DNA of 64,000 nt, taken from assembly GCA_000727475.1 (NCBI GenBank), contig KL647293.1:3080580-3144579 (forward strand), read 5' to 3'. This DNA comes from Sarcocystis neurona (lineage: Eukaryota; Apicomplexa; Conoidasida; Eucoccidiorida; Sarcocystidae). Position 1 is the stretch's first letter. Each line of letters starts with the position of its first letter. Below, piece after piece: positions 46,467 to 58,380 of this stretch. The position numbers and the translations under genes were made by a program. Below the pieces are notes generated by a model. The model did not search any database. It saw only the letters and a program-made list of their open reading frames with translations, and was not told the DNA's origin.

Positions 46467-48704
46467 CTGCAGCAGCAGCAACGCACGCACCCTCGCAAAT
46501 TTCGGGATACACATTCCCACTCATTTGTATACAAACATCCGTATTGATCTGCGCTGAAACTGACACCTCACGTTTCATCAGACGCATCCACTGCCTCTCT
46601 ACACACGCACACAGAGCGGGATGTCTGAACATATAAACACATACACGGTTCATGTAGGTGTGTTACCTACATGAGAACTTGTGTCTACTTTTGTTTCGCA
46701 GGTACGCGAACCGAAATGTATGTGCACCTACTTCTATCGATCTGTATACGCAGATGATTACACAGATATAGAATGGGCGTACGGAACACCTGTAGACAAA
46801 AGTAGGTGTCGGTGTGTCCACGCGCATCAGAGTTTGTGTACATGTTTGCTTCGCAAGCAGACGAAGTTACACGTACGTCGAGATACGTCTACCGATTGGC
46901 ACACGCAGACGAATATACACCTAGCCATATATGTTACGTCTAGTGAATACCTGGAAACGTCCAGCTTTCTCAGCGTGCGTACGCTGGTCAACATCGGTTC
47001 ACTGCTATGTCTATACATGTATATATACGCGCGTGCACGTATTTACGTCGACCCATATAAAAACATCTACGCAAAATATATACAACATGTAGAGGCACGT
47101 GGGCATCAGACCGCAGCTTCCCGTCTGCGGACGCCCCAGCAAATTTGTGCCAGGAAGCCGACGCCGCTCCCTCACTACCACACACCCGGAAGAAAAAATT
47201 CGGGTTTGCCTACGGAGGAGATGATCACTCTTCACACATTTGAAAATACAAAATACATATATGTATATAGGTACACAGAATTCTGCGTAAGCCCAAGACA
47301 GTATGTACAGCTTCTCGTCCTGTGAATATATTCCATCCGGCGTGCGTACGTTTTCTCTGCCCAGAGAGAGAGAGCCCCCCTTCCCAGAGTGAAGTGTGAT
47401 GGCACCAACTGGCAGCCGTTCCACCGTGAGGTGTACGTACACCGTCGCGCAGTTGTTTGCTCACGCTTATCTTTTCCAGAACTCACTGACAAAGACACAT
47501 GTATGAACGTGTACAGTTTCATGCATTCATCCGCGCACACACACATATATGTATATATGTAGTCCATATGTATACATATACATATAAATGTATACATATA
47601 TATGCGCATACAAACATATACATTTATATAGATTTACATACACATTCAAATTTATATGTATATATAAACGTAGGTGAGCGAGGCCTCCTGCGAGCTCGCG
47701 TGTGCCGTCTGTAATAGAGGTGGAAGCCACACGTATTTTCATCCAGCCGGGTTCTGCTCTGAGTGTCTCTGCTGCTTTTTCTTCTCTTTCTCCTCTCTCT
47801 CTCTTTATACTTTTGTGTAAGGCAAGTTCATCTCTCGAGATGACAACCTTACTCCTTCTTCGCAAGCCTACCTGCATAATCGTATATAAATACACACGTG
47901 TACATATACAGACACGTAAGCGAGAACACAAATATACGTATATACATATATATATAGTCAAGTATGTATGTACACATACATATATGTATATACACGTCCG
48001 TCTATCCCCCGCTCACGGCATAAAATACATATATATATATATATATATACATACGCAAAGTTTGAAGCAACTGTGCTCCCTGTGTAGACAAAGATATGTG
48101 TGCATGGCTCCGACAAGCAACTTCGTGCATGTAGATAGGGTGGAGCTGCATCCTGTGTGTGTATACAGATATATACGCATGCACTGTCGATCCATACACA
48201 TATATATATATATATATTCAATAACGAGAGATCGTGTACATATCGTTAGCCGTACACGTGTGTGTGTCGAGACAGATAGGGAACGCGTACAAAGAATTGT
48301 ATTCTTCACCATACGCAAGGGAAGTCAGAGGTGCGCAGACAAAGATACCAGAGATTCCCGCTATGCGAAGACAAAAACATGCCTACACGCAAAAATGTTC
48401 CGCATCACTATTAACAGAGCAAGCAAACGTATGCGGATACAGATGTGGATCAGCATCATAGATATATCAATTGAAAAATGACCTCTGTGCGAATAGATAG
48501 GTACACAGATACAAAGATATAGAGATATAAGTTTAGATAGATGTCGTGCAGGTTCAAGCTGGGTCGTTGAGACGGACTGTCTGCAGAACGTTTGTGCGAA
48601 TATGCGGAGAGCGCAGCATAAAATGCATGCAGAGATATCTACAAAATGATCTGACAAATATAGAAAGGAGTGAGTGTCGACAAGACGTTGAAGGCTGCAA
48701 TTAC
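46467..48704 (-). other. Intron of the large unknown gene
   Basis: The donor is AGAAGAG/GTAATT at 48704. The stretch holds non-repetitive sequence at 46660-47520 and TA microsatellite at 47520-48240. The plus frame 46681-47325 is Tyr/Thr/Cys-rich and comes from ACGTATA-type DNA. No exon was supported. Confidence 0.5.
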
Positions 48705-50055
48705 CTCTTCTTCTTTTGACCGGCCTCCCACTATTTTTCCTGCAGCCACCGCTGGCGCTGTTTACTCTGGGAAGGCAAGAACACTGTTTCCTTATCTGCT
48801 GGTCACTTTCCATCTCTCCGCACTCTTGCCGTTGCTTCTCACATTTCCCTTTTTTCTCTTCCTCTTCACCGTCCTGCTCCGCTGCTTCGTCTTTCTCCTC
48901 TTTCTCTTTCTGCCCGTTCTCGTCCTGCTGCTGCGAGGGTCGCTTGCGTTGCTGCTGCTGCTGCTGAGGCAGCTCTCTCACAGGCATTCCCCGCTCCACC
49001 TGCTGCTCCCCCCGTACGTAGTTTCTGTTCTCCTGCTGCAGGTCTTCCTCCTCCTGCTCTGCCCGCTCTTTCGTCGCTCTTTCCGCTGCAGTTGCCTGTT
49101 CGTTCTTCACCTTCAGGAAGCCATTCTGATGCTGCAGGTGCTGCAGCTTCTGCCACTCTCTCTTTTCCGCCTTTTCTTCTTCGGTCTGCTGCTGCCGGTG
49201 CTGCTCTTGCCCCTCTGGTGGCTGCTGCTGCAGTGGCCACACCTGCTGTTCCTTGTCGTGACGCGTCTCCCGCTTCTGATGCTGCTGCCTCGTCCTCTGT
49301 TCACGTCTACCTTTCTCATCCTCTTCCTCCTCTTCTGGCTCCTGCTGGTCCCGCTCCCCCTGGTGTTTCCACGCCTGATGCTGCTGGATTGTGCACCGAC
49401 ACTCCTCCAACAACTCTCGTTTCTCTCGTTCTTCTTTTTCTTCGCCGCCATCATCCAGATGCGGTTGCCACTCCCCCGCTCCCGTCTCCTCTTCCTCTCC
49501 ATGCTGCTGCCGCCATCGCCGTGGCTCTTCTTCGTGCTGCTCGTCATGCTTCTGCTCTTGCTGCAGGTGCTTCTCCTTCGCGTGCTGCTGCTGCCGCTGC
49601 TGCACCTGCCGCTGCTGCTGCTGCTGTTCCTCCTCCTCCTCCTGCTCCTCCTCCTCCTCCTCCCCCTCATACTCCGTCTCGCCGTGCACGTGGTGCTTCC
49701 GCCGCTGCCACTGCTTCTCCTGTTGCTGTCGCTGCTGTGGCTGCTTCCACGGCCCCGGCTGCTGCTCTTGATGCTGCGAACACCTCTGCTGCTGCTGCTG
49801 TCGCTGCCGCTCCTGCCGTGGGTGCTGCTGTTGCTCCGCGTGGAAAGCCTGCTCGGCGACGGCGACGCGAAGACGCGCTGCTGCGGCAGCGTCGAGCTGC
49901 AGCTGCAAATCTTCGTTTCGATAGTCGAGAATAAAAAGTTGCTGCAGGGGGGGCCGCTCCGCGGCAGTGAGGGAAAACAAATGAGAAGTCATTGCGTCGA
50001 AAAAAAACGAGTTTTCCAGAACGTATGCGGGAATCTCAAGACCTCGGAGACGCGT
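48705..50055 (-). CDS. Large unknown gene, middle exon (Gln/Glu-rich)
   Basis: The acceptor TTTTTCCTTTTACTGCGAAG has a strong pyrimidine tract (phase 0). The donor AGAG/GTAATT is in phase 1; 1,351 bp fits both. It opens with a non-repetitive, conserved-looking segment: TRLRGLEIPAYVLENSFFFD, AMTSHLFSLTAAERPPLQQL and FILDYRNEDLQLQLDAAAAA. The rest is a long charged Gln/Glu/Arg tract (E6, Q5 and similar runs) likely to form helix or coiled coil, ending SASGGCRKNSGRPVKRR. It follows the exon at 52472 in phase (RRPALL then TRLRG). The Leu-rich plus frame opposite (48670-50280) is its shadow. Confidence 0.65.
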
Positions 50056-52471
50056 CTTCGCAGTAAAAGGAAAAAGCAAAGACAGAATCCGCACGCAAAC
50101 GCAAGAGTGTTAACCCAGGTACAAATTATATTGCCCCGTACACTTTTTCCACACAGGCAGGGACTCCTTACATCGGTCCTCCTGTATTTACATCCGCCTA
50201 CCTGGTGTATCGAAGTATACACAACATGGAGAGGTAGGCAAAAATTTATGCAGTTCTTCCTCGGCATGAATACATATTAAATATATACGTATATATACAC
50301 ATATATATATATATATACGGGGACACCTACACCTATATATCCACTGTCGTATTCATATATACATATATGTGGATCCCACATCTGTATGAAGTATATATAT
50401 AGAGAGATTTACGGTTCCTCAGATATCTAGACATGCCAGTATATCTCTGGTTAGGTGCGCATGGAGGCCTGCTGCACTTGAACACGTGTACACTCGTGTC
50501 CCAAAACATAGCATATCTATACATACACGTAAAAACACACACACACACACATATACATATACATATATATATGTATATAAATATATGTGTATAAAGTAGA
50601 AACACATTTACATATTTATGTTGGACGGACAGAGGTGCGGAAAAGATCGTTAAAAAATTTACGGCCTCTTGTTTGACGAGCCTCCCTTTGACAAACAAGA
50701 AGCTACCAGGACGTCACTCCGAGAAGCAGGAAACGCATGCAAGCAGCAGCACATATAGCGACAAGTGTTAAAACTCTTCCTCTTTCCATATTTACACATA
50801 TATATATATGTATATATATTTATGCATTTACGCACTTTATGACAGATATACACCAGTGTGGAGAGATCGTGAGAAACTCACAGATATACATATATATACA
50901 TATATACACACAGCAACAGAGGTAAATGCAAGGCAGACAGGCCGACAGGTGGAGGCGCATCTAGCCACGAGATGTAGAGAAAGCCACCTCCCAACAGAAA
51001 ACGCATTCTACACAACAAGTCGACAAAAACATGCTTGCGCCTTGTTCCTCCGTTTGACACCACTATACAGAGGTAGACGTTAAAACTGTGTCTGTGCGGA
51101 CACTACGTAGATCCGCGTACAAATACACATATATACATATACATGTATATATGTACACACATATATACATGCATATATATATTTATACATGTAGACCATA
51201 TATATATATATAGGTGTACATCGCTTAGTAAAGACATAGAAGTTTACAATATGTGCGTGTACGTCTGTAGAATTTCGAGAGGGACACGTGCTGCACTACA
51301 TACAAACTGACACCTTTACAACACAAAAATATATATATATATATGTATATGTAAATAGATAAGTAGACAGATAGATAGATTGCCACTAGTGTCCTTATAT
51401 ATCCACGTGGGTACACGTCTGAATCTGCATACGCAGCAAAGAGCTGTACACACAAGCAGCGCAGAGATCTATACACACATGTATGCGAGAACGCATTTGT
51501 GTACATCCTACCATACAAACCTTTGCTTTGCAGGCCCGAGAAGAGACGTAGACGTACAAAGGGTAAAGGGACCTTGCGTCCACTCGTTTTCACACGCACG
51601 CAGACACCCTGCAGCTGTTTTTCTCTGCATAAACGAAGACAGACATATTTATATATTTATATACACGCACGAACTAGTACATATATGATCTGCACGCATA
51701 TATGTATATATACATATATCTACATATCTATATGTACATATGTAGTAGGCCTCTCTCTCCCTGTTTCCCTGTCTGTGTCTCTTTCTTTCTCACATATATA
51801 TATATATATATGTAATGGACCTGTGTATGCGTGCGAAGCTCTTTATGCTCGTCTATACACTCTCCACATCCTGCGGCCTCGAGGCTGCGGTGGAGTCTTT
51901 TCTTTTCCTATCTCTCTCTTTCTCTCTTTCAAGGCAAATGCTGTCTTTCAGCCCCTGGTGTACGCACACCGTCACAAGATACACGAAGGCACCTCTTAAA
52001 GCGTCTTCTCTGCTTGCATGCACATTGCAATACTCCCTTCTGCATACATACATATATACGTATTCATCGACCTACAGTACAGCCCGACGAGTAGAAGTCA
52101 GCCTCGACAAAGCACCGTACAAACCTCCTATCTATGGGTACACATACATTCGTTCATTTATATATATATATCTATGTGTACAGGGAGAGGGAGAGACATA
52201 CGCACGCCGAATGATATTTATACGTATATGTATATACATAAATATACATACATATATATGTATATATTCCTTCACCAACATATATGTATATATATATATA
52301 TATATTTAGACAGATGCACACAGAAAGATATTTACATATATATATATATATATATATGTTCCTTTGCCTACATGTACATATATGCACACGAAAAGATATT
52401 CTCATATATATATATATATATGTTAAAATATACGTATATATATCTATATATATATATACTTATTCCTTTAC
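50056..52471 (-). other. Intron of the large unknown gene
   Basis: From CATTACTG/GTAAAG to the acceptor above 50055. TA microsatellites dominate at 50275-50600, 50790-50930, 51120-51230, 51330-51390, 51640-51820 and 52160-52470. The rest is non-repetitive with no exon-like frame. Confidence 0.6.
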
Positions 52472-54067
52472 CAGTAATGCAGGTCTTCGGGTCGAAGTCA
52501 GAGTGGAGACAACATCTTCAATTGGCAGCGCGTAAAAGAAGAGGCCCCGCAAGACGCCAGCTACAGCGTCGCTTTCTTCTTTTAATCGCTTGCTCCCACT
52601 GCTGCTGCAGCAGCTGTGTGCAAGCACGTCCATGTGCGACCCCCCTCCCCGCATTTTTATCTCCACGACGGGCAACGCAGCAGCAGCAAAAAAAGGCAGT
52701 TCTCCTGCTGCTCTTCTTTCCCCTCGTCTTCCGGCTGCTGCTGCTCCTGCGAAGCCGCGGAACGCCACTGCTCCGCGCAGCGCCACTGCTCCTTCTCTCC
52801 ACCGTGCTGCTGCTCCTCTTGCTGCTGGATGTCTCGCTCCTGTTGCTACTCGTTGGTTTCTAACTGCTTCCGGTTGCTGTCGCTGTTCTGCTGCTCTTCT
52901 TCCTCCTTTCATCCTTGCTGCTGCGACTGTCGCTGTGCTTGCTGCGGCAGCAGCATCGTCGTCGTCCTCTTCTTTCCGTTTCACTGCAGCACACGTTCCC
53001 CGCTGTAGCGGTGCAGAAAATATCACATCGTCAGCAGCAGCTGCACACAGGGGCTGGCACCAAACACTCCTTCTTCTTTTCCACAACTGCTCCTCCTTCG
53101 CCTCCTCCATCTCGTCCTCCTCCTGCTCCTCGTCCCGACTGCTGCTGCACCCATCCCCCCCCGGAGGCATTCCTCTCCGTCTTTCTTCTCTCCCTCTCTC
53201 TTTGCTCTCACTGCTGCTGGCGCTACTCCTGCAGCTACTACAAAGGTACCGTTCCCTGCCACTGCTGTATCTAGCAGGCACTCCACTGCTGCTGCTATCA
53301 ACCCCACTGCCGCTGCTGCTGTCATCCGCACTGCTGCTGCTACCCGCCCCACGCTTGCTGGCATCGCTATCAATCCCACAGCTGCTGCTCTTGTAACAGC
53401 TAACCTCGTTTAGTCTCTTGCTGTTGAAGCCGCTGCCCCTTCGTAGCTGCACGCGCCCCGCATTCTCGCTAACCCTTTCGCCCTCCTGCTGCTGCCGTTG
53501 CCGTCGTTTCTCTTGCTGCCGCCGCCGACGGGGTGAGGCACCGAAAGAGGCACCAACGACAGCAGCAACACGTGGAACACCAACCAAAGCAGCAGGCACA
53601 GCAATGTTAGTTACTGGAGCGGCAACAGAGGCGACAGAGGAAACACCAGCCAGAGCCACCTCGCTGTCATGAGACCTCGTCATCTGCTTCCTGCCGCCCT
53701 TGTTTTTCTCCTTGCTGCTGCTGGCGCTACTGTCAGTGCTATCGCTGCTGCTACTGTTGCTGTTGCTACTGTTGCTGCTGCTAATGTTGCTGTTGCCGCC
53801 GTTGCTGCTGACACTGTTGCTGTTACATAGTGCACCTGTTTGTCGAGGCAGAGCACGAGCCGCAGAAGATGCAGCAGCAGGGAAAGCAGAAGCACTAGCC
53901 ACGGGGCCAGTCCGTAGGGGAACTGCTGGGTCATCCGTTGGCCCTACGTCTGCTGCTCGCTGCCACTGCTGGCGCTGCTGCCGCGCGAAGTGGTCTGGAG
54001 AGTCTTCTGTCGCATCGGCAGCTCCACCAAAGAAAACGGAAACGAGTGTACTATAAACGGGCAGCAT
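52472..54067 (-). CDS. Large unknown gene, 5' exon
   Basis: 532 codons from ATG (54067) to the canonical donor CATTACTG/GTAAAG in phase 0. The start gives MLPVYSTLVSVFFGGAADA, hydrophobic enough to be a signal peptide. The frame is open a little above the ATG (to 54091), so an upstream acceptor is possible. The body has Ala/Pro, then Ser/Asn, then Ser/Gly tracts, an acidic patch and Ala/Arg stretches. The C-terminal 60 residues are non-repetitive: LAHSCCSSSGSKRLKEESDA, VAGVLRGLFFYALPIEDVVS and TLTSTRRPALL, leading into the conserved part of the next exon. Upstream, 54090-54420 holds an Ala-rich minus frame that may be a further exon. Confidence 0.55.
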
Positions 54068-54176
54068 GATCGAACAGAAACAGGTCCACAAGCAAGCCGC
54101 AGCAGCAGAACTCCGACCCCTGCAGAGCCGGCAGCAGCTCGGGGAAGAGCAGCAGCTGCAGCAACAGAAGCGGCGA

Positions 54177-54208
<32 letters not shown>

Positions 54209-57200
54209 CCAACTGGAGCAGCTAAAGAAGTAGCACCACCACCAGCAGGAGCTCTAACAAGTGCAGCAGTGTAAGGCTCAGTATCGACGCCGCATGCGAC
54301 AGCAACCAGAGCAGCATCACACACAGCAACACGAAAGGCAGTAGCAAGAAAAGCTGCAGCTGCAGAAGCACAAGTGGGGTTGTAGCACTAGCAGCAGCGG
54401 CTGTTCCCCTTGACGCGAGGACTTCTGTGTCACATGGAAGCCATTGCAGGACCTCTTTTTCTCTCATTCGCAAACATCTCTTCTGCTGAGTGAACGTTAT
54501 TCTCAAATAGCCACATATGTATCATACGAATCTCTATGCTTTGCTTACACGTGTTTACGGAGATACATACACGAACGTTCAACCAGACGGATGATGCGAG
54601 AATGTCGGTTGACCACGGTGTCCACAAGATTCAAGTACATATGCATGGGAACGACTAAAATACGTATACGTATACTGGTGGATACTACTCATCGTCACAA
54701 ATATATATATCTATTATGTATATCCATAGGCATATACGCACACTACCATATGTAAGCATATACACGTGTTACATATATACATATGAACTAAGGAGAATAC
54801 TCGAATAGAAACGAGGAGGTATACACACCTGCAGGTAGACACGTAGAACGTGGGAAACGAGCCACTGGATGGAGAGCGAGATCGCATAAACACTACTACA
54901 TATTCATATATATATATATATCTGTTTACGAGCATATTACAATATATTGGTATACCTGTGCATTACTTACGTACAATAGGAAGAAATACGTGTATACACC
55001 CAATTGCATGTACAGCAGGAGGACTGAGTGGTTGGTATGTGGGCAGGAGGCACACGGAGTGTACATACACTAGAAGAAAGTGGAGCCTGACCCGAGGTGT
55101 CTGTACACCAGGAGCACACTGTGTCGGCGGATGGAAGCACACAATTTTGTGTGTCACTCTAGATGCACAAAGGTATTTCTTCTTCAGTTATTACAAGGCC
55201 CCTTTCGAATCGAAAATAACACGAATTCCCAAATGCACAGCATCATCTTTCTCCGACTCTGGTTCTCTCTCTCTACTCTGCATGCAACAGATACACGACA
55301 GCATACAGAGAGACGGAACTGCGTACACGTGCACCAACTGCATGTGTGGATATAAACTATTTGATACAGAATCTACAGTACTAAGCGGGGAAACAGCATC
55401 GTACATTATATATATATACACCTGCACACAGCATCTACACATATGTATATATATATATATATATCTATATATTTCGCTCTCTCTATACATACGTATGTGT
55501 CTCCCGCTTTCCTCATATATTCCTCTATATCCCTCCTTCTTTCTCCCTTTAGAAATATGTATGTGTACGTGCGGGACAGGGACAGTCACCTTTTTCAGAC
55601 AGTCGAAATACACGTATACAGTAGAACCTAAAAACACTATATACACCCTGTACGTACAAACGTCTCTCTCTCTGTTTCTCTCTTTCCCTCTCTCTCTTAT
55701 CTCAATCCCGATCTCGCTCTTTCTCTACAATTACATAACATGGAAGGCAGTCGTTTAGGAAAAGGTACTTCAGCCAGCGCCGTAGGTACATACATGTATG
55801 TGTGTGTAACTACACAGAATTCCACCTATTCACACAGAAGTATGACTCCGTATTCCTATGCGTAACAGCCGCGCAGACGGACAGGTGACCCCCCTGGCAC
55901 AGGCGCAACTAACGGTGAATAACGGCTTGCATTCAACTATATAGACCAGCACGTACGTCAAACAAGGGACGATGCTAGTGTACCGTTTCACCGAACGAAC
56001 TGTCATTTGACGCATCGGTGTGTCCACAGCAGCTTAGGGCACCGTCTGCTTAATTCTGACCATCGCAAATATGCCATACACGTGCCACCTATACGTACAT
56101 ATAGGCTTTAGAATGTTTACGTATACGTGTGTGCAGACGGCAGGATATAGTTTCCTACAACATGTAAAGATACACGAGAATAAAAGCATGGACGCGGGAG
56201 TCTGTGTCGTCGCAGCGGAAGTGCCGCGGTCGACACAGCAGTATGGGGAACGTTTCTACAGCTGTGTTCCTTGTATGTCCACGTAAACAAATAAAAACTC
56301 CACCTTAGTATGGATAGCCGTTTTTGGACGGTGGTGTAGGTAAATCTGCTCTTCTCGCGTACGTGGACTGCTCACTTATCGCGCTCGACGAGATCTCTCT
56401 AAGGCTGCGGCTTTACCTACATACCTCACCATCACCTTGATGCACGAATCATACTTTGCATTTTTGCAGTAAACACAGGTAGAAGTATATCGTTACGCGT
56501 AAGAACTGCTAGAAAATACGATGGGAACGATAACACAACTGTATACACCTTCAGACTGAGCGACAGAAGACGACACTAGGTTCAGAGGAACAGTGTCAGG
56601 AGGGGAAACACGGAATCTAGCCGGGAGCGCCAGTATATACACACTACAGAGATACAATTACGTCACCAGAGAAAAGACGATGTTAATATCACAAGAACAC
56701 ACCCAGATGCTCGAAAGTAAACACAGAAACATACGTGGATTCGCAGCAACTCCTGTATGCCTCTTGGAAAGGCATACACGGACACTTACGTAAAATAATG
56801 TGCGCTTCACCAGCGTGCAGTTAGCAAGAACCATGGGCGAGGGCATTTCTAGAAGAAGCTACCAGCAAGCCATACATGAACATACAAGCACATACATATA
56901 TATATATATATACATGTATATACTGTTGCACCTACCGTATGCATACGAATAGTTTCTCTGTTCGATATATCTGGTTCTTGAGCTCGACGCGGACCCCCCT
57001 CCGTTGTGTAGAGTATGTGTGTATGTATGTATATATATATATGCCTACGTATACATTTCGTATGATCTCCTTGTTAATCTGTCTAATGTTCTACATTAGA
57101 CAGGAGAAAAACATTGCGAACACTCACAACGGCGCCTACGTATATTGGTGCCAAGTCGGTATCTACGTAGATACATACGCGAATATTTGTGGGTGCACAC

Positions 57201-57275
57201 AGTTGCGTATGTATACATCAAGAGCCACTCGTCCACCCAGTGACAGTTCTGCATGCCTCTTGTTGCCTCTCTTAC
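54068..57275. other. Ala-rich open tract, then TA microsatellites, no firm gene
   Basis: At 54090-54400 a minus frame coded by GCT-type Ala codons (VCDAALVAVACGVDTEPYTA) could be an exon of either neighbour. TA/CA microsatellites lie at 54660-54960, 55400-55560 and 56885-57065, with CTCTCT tracts at 55650-55720. Bases 55750-56870 are non-repetitive, with short frames that show no protein likeness. Confidence 0.4.
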
Positions 57276-57404
57276 CCCGTATCCTGCTTTTTATTTCGCG
57301 TACGAGCTTCGGACAGCTTTGCTAGCCGTCCACGCTTCTGCATCTCAGCTGCTTCTACACAAGGCTGCTCTCCTGCTGTTGTAGCTCCTCCTTCTGCTGC
57401 AGTG
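57276..57404 (-). CDS. Right-hand unknown gene, exon (charged helix)
   Basis: The acceptor GCTGTTTTAAG supplies one base, completing the GG of the previous exon. The donor is ATACGG/GTAAGA with phase 2. It reads AAEGGATTAGEQPCVEAAEM and then KRGRLAKLSEARTRNKKQD, a basic helix. The frame stays open upstream for some 25 codons, so the exact acceptor is open. The next exon to the left was not found. Confidence 0.45.
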
Positions 57405-57489
57405 CTTAAAACAGCTTTCGACCGTGAGGCTGCTGCTTCTTCTATTGCGCCTGTTCCTCTTCTGGTAGTCGTTGTGTTGAACTACTTAC

Positions 57490-57605
57490 CCTGCCGCTGC
57501 TGCCGTTGCTATATTTGGTAGTGCTTGCGTCGTAGGAGCAGTTACGTATCCGCCGCCGAAGACGTCTACGTACGACGTGTCCAGAGCGTCACGGATAACT
57601 CTGTT
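57490..57605 (-). CDS. Right-hand unknown gene, exon with FGGGYVTAP segment
   Basis: Bounded by AAGGTCCTAG (acceptor, phase 0; AACAG five bases on is an alternative) and the canonical donor CAGG/GTAAGT (phase 2). It reads NRVIRDALDTSYVDVFGGGY and VTAPTTQALPNIATAAAA, with a Gly-rich turn after hydrophobic strands. The in-frame TAG just above fixes the upstream limit. No family recognised. Confidence 0.48.
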
Positions 57606-57736
57606 CTAGGACCTTGGATGTGTTGCTTTCCGCTTCTTTTCCTTCCCTTTTCCTCGGCGAGTCGCCACGCTTCTGTGTAATTCTCCGTATGGTTCCCACC
57701 GCTCCTCCAAATTCCTTTGCAACGCTTCAAATCTAC

Positions 57737-57939
57737 CAAGAGCGACTGAACCCGCGTTGCTGCTGCTGACACTTGTAGTGCGCTGCTGGTGCCTACTGCA
57801 GTCTGGGAGGTCGCCCCAATTTCTCCCGCGGAAGAGCTGCTGCTGCTACTCCGCCACTGCTGGTGCTCTCTCTGCTGCCTGCAGTGCCGCTGCCGCTCTG
57901 CTGCTCCTCGGGCTTGCAGCTGCGGCACAGAAGAGAATT
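57737..57939 (-). CDS. Right-hand unknown gene, exon (Gln/Arg/Ser-rich)
   Basis: The acceptor TTCATGACTGCAG leaves two bases (phase 1 upstream). The donor CTCTTG/GTAGAT is in phase 0 and joins the exon at 57605 to read RVQSLL then NRVIRDALD. The sequence has PQLQARGAAERQRHCRQQRE, a Ser run and TRVQSLL. The frame continues to about 57566 in other choices of donor (EAWRLAEEKGRKRSG), so the 3' end is provisional. Confidence 0.45.
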
Positions 57940-58095
57940 CTGCAGTCATGAACATGGAGAAGAATGTGAGCTCTCGGCAACCAGTACGAGATTCAGGCAC
58001 CCGTCAGATCGCCACTTCGACAGTGGTAACCCAGGAGTACACATCCGTCGAAGACAAGCAGTGTAACGCTAAGGAAAACAGGCAACAATCGACCT

Positions 58096-58380
58096 TCATA
58101 TAAACCTCGAAACGGCAGGAAAAACTCCGGCTACCGTAGCTGCTCCCGCTGGTACCACTTCAGCCCCAGCAGCTGTAAGCAAGAAGCGCCAACATGACGA
58201 GGTAGCATTCAGATGCGCTGTTTCTGATCCTTCCTCGTACGTCTCTTCCGGCTGCGGCGAGCGCCCTACCGCGGCTGCGCTGCGACCTCCTGTCGCTGAC
58301 GCGCACCAGCGATGCCGTAGACGAGGAATGCAGTTGCGCTTCGCCGAATTCAAAGATCTCCAGCTCTTTCCACGCATATT
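58096..58380 (-). CDS. Candidate exon(s) of the right-hand gene, frame uncertain
   Basis: Two minus frames look like coding here. One reads KYAWKELEIFEFGEAQLHSS and TASLVRVSDRRSQRSRG in the first half. The other reads SPQPEETYEEGSETAHLNAT and SSCWRFLLTAAGAEVVPAGA in the second half, ending near TTTCGAG/GTTTAT. A frame change inside the stretch, a short intron or a sequence error would reconcile them. Upstream, 58440-58980 is CAG-type repeat on the plus strand. Confidence 0.35.
   Translation of the reverse strand, partial: NMRGKSWRSLNSAKRNCIPRLRHRWCASATGGRSAAAVGRSPQPEETYEEGSETAHLNATSSCWRFLLTAAGAEVVPAGAATVAGVFPAVSRFI

Noticed and set aside
46681..47325. Plus-strand frame of 214 codons
   Set aside because: Tyr/Thr/Cys-rich composition follows from ACGTATA-type DNA; no repeat-free conserved segment and it lies in an inferred intron.
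48670..50280. 536-residue Leu-rich plus-strand frame
   Set aside because: It is the complement of the Gln/Glu-rich minus exon; poly-Leu from CTG is the usual shadow, and it starts and ends at no splice or start context.
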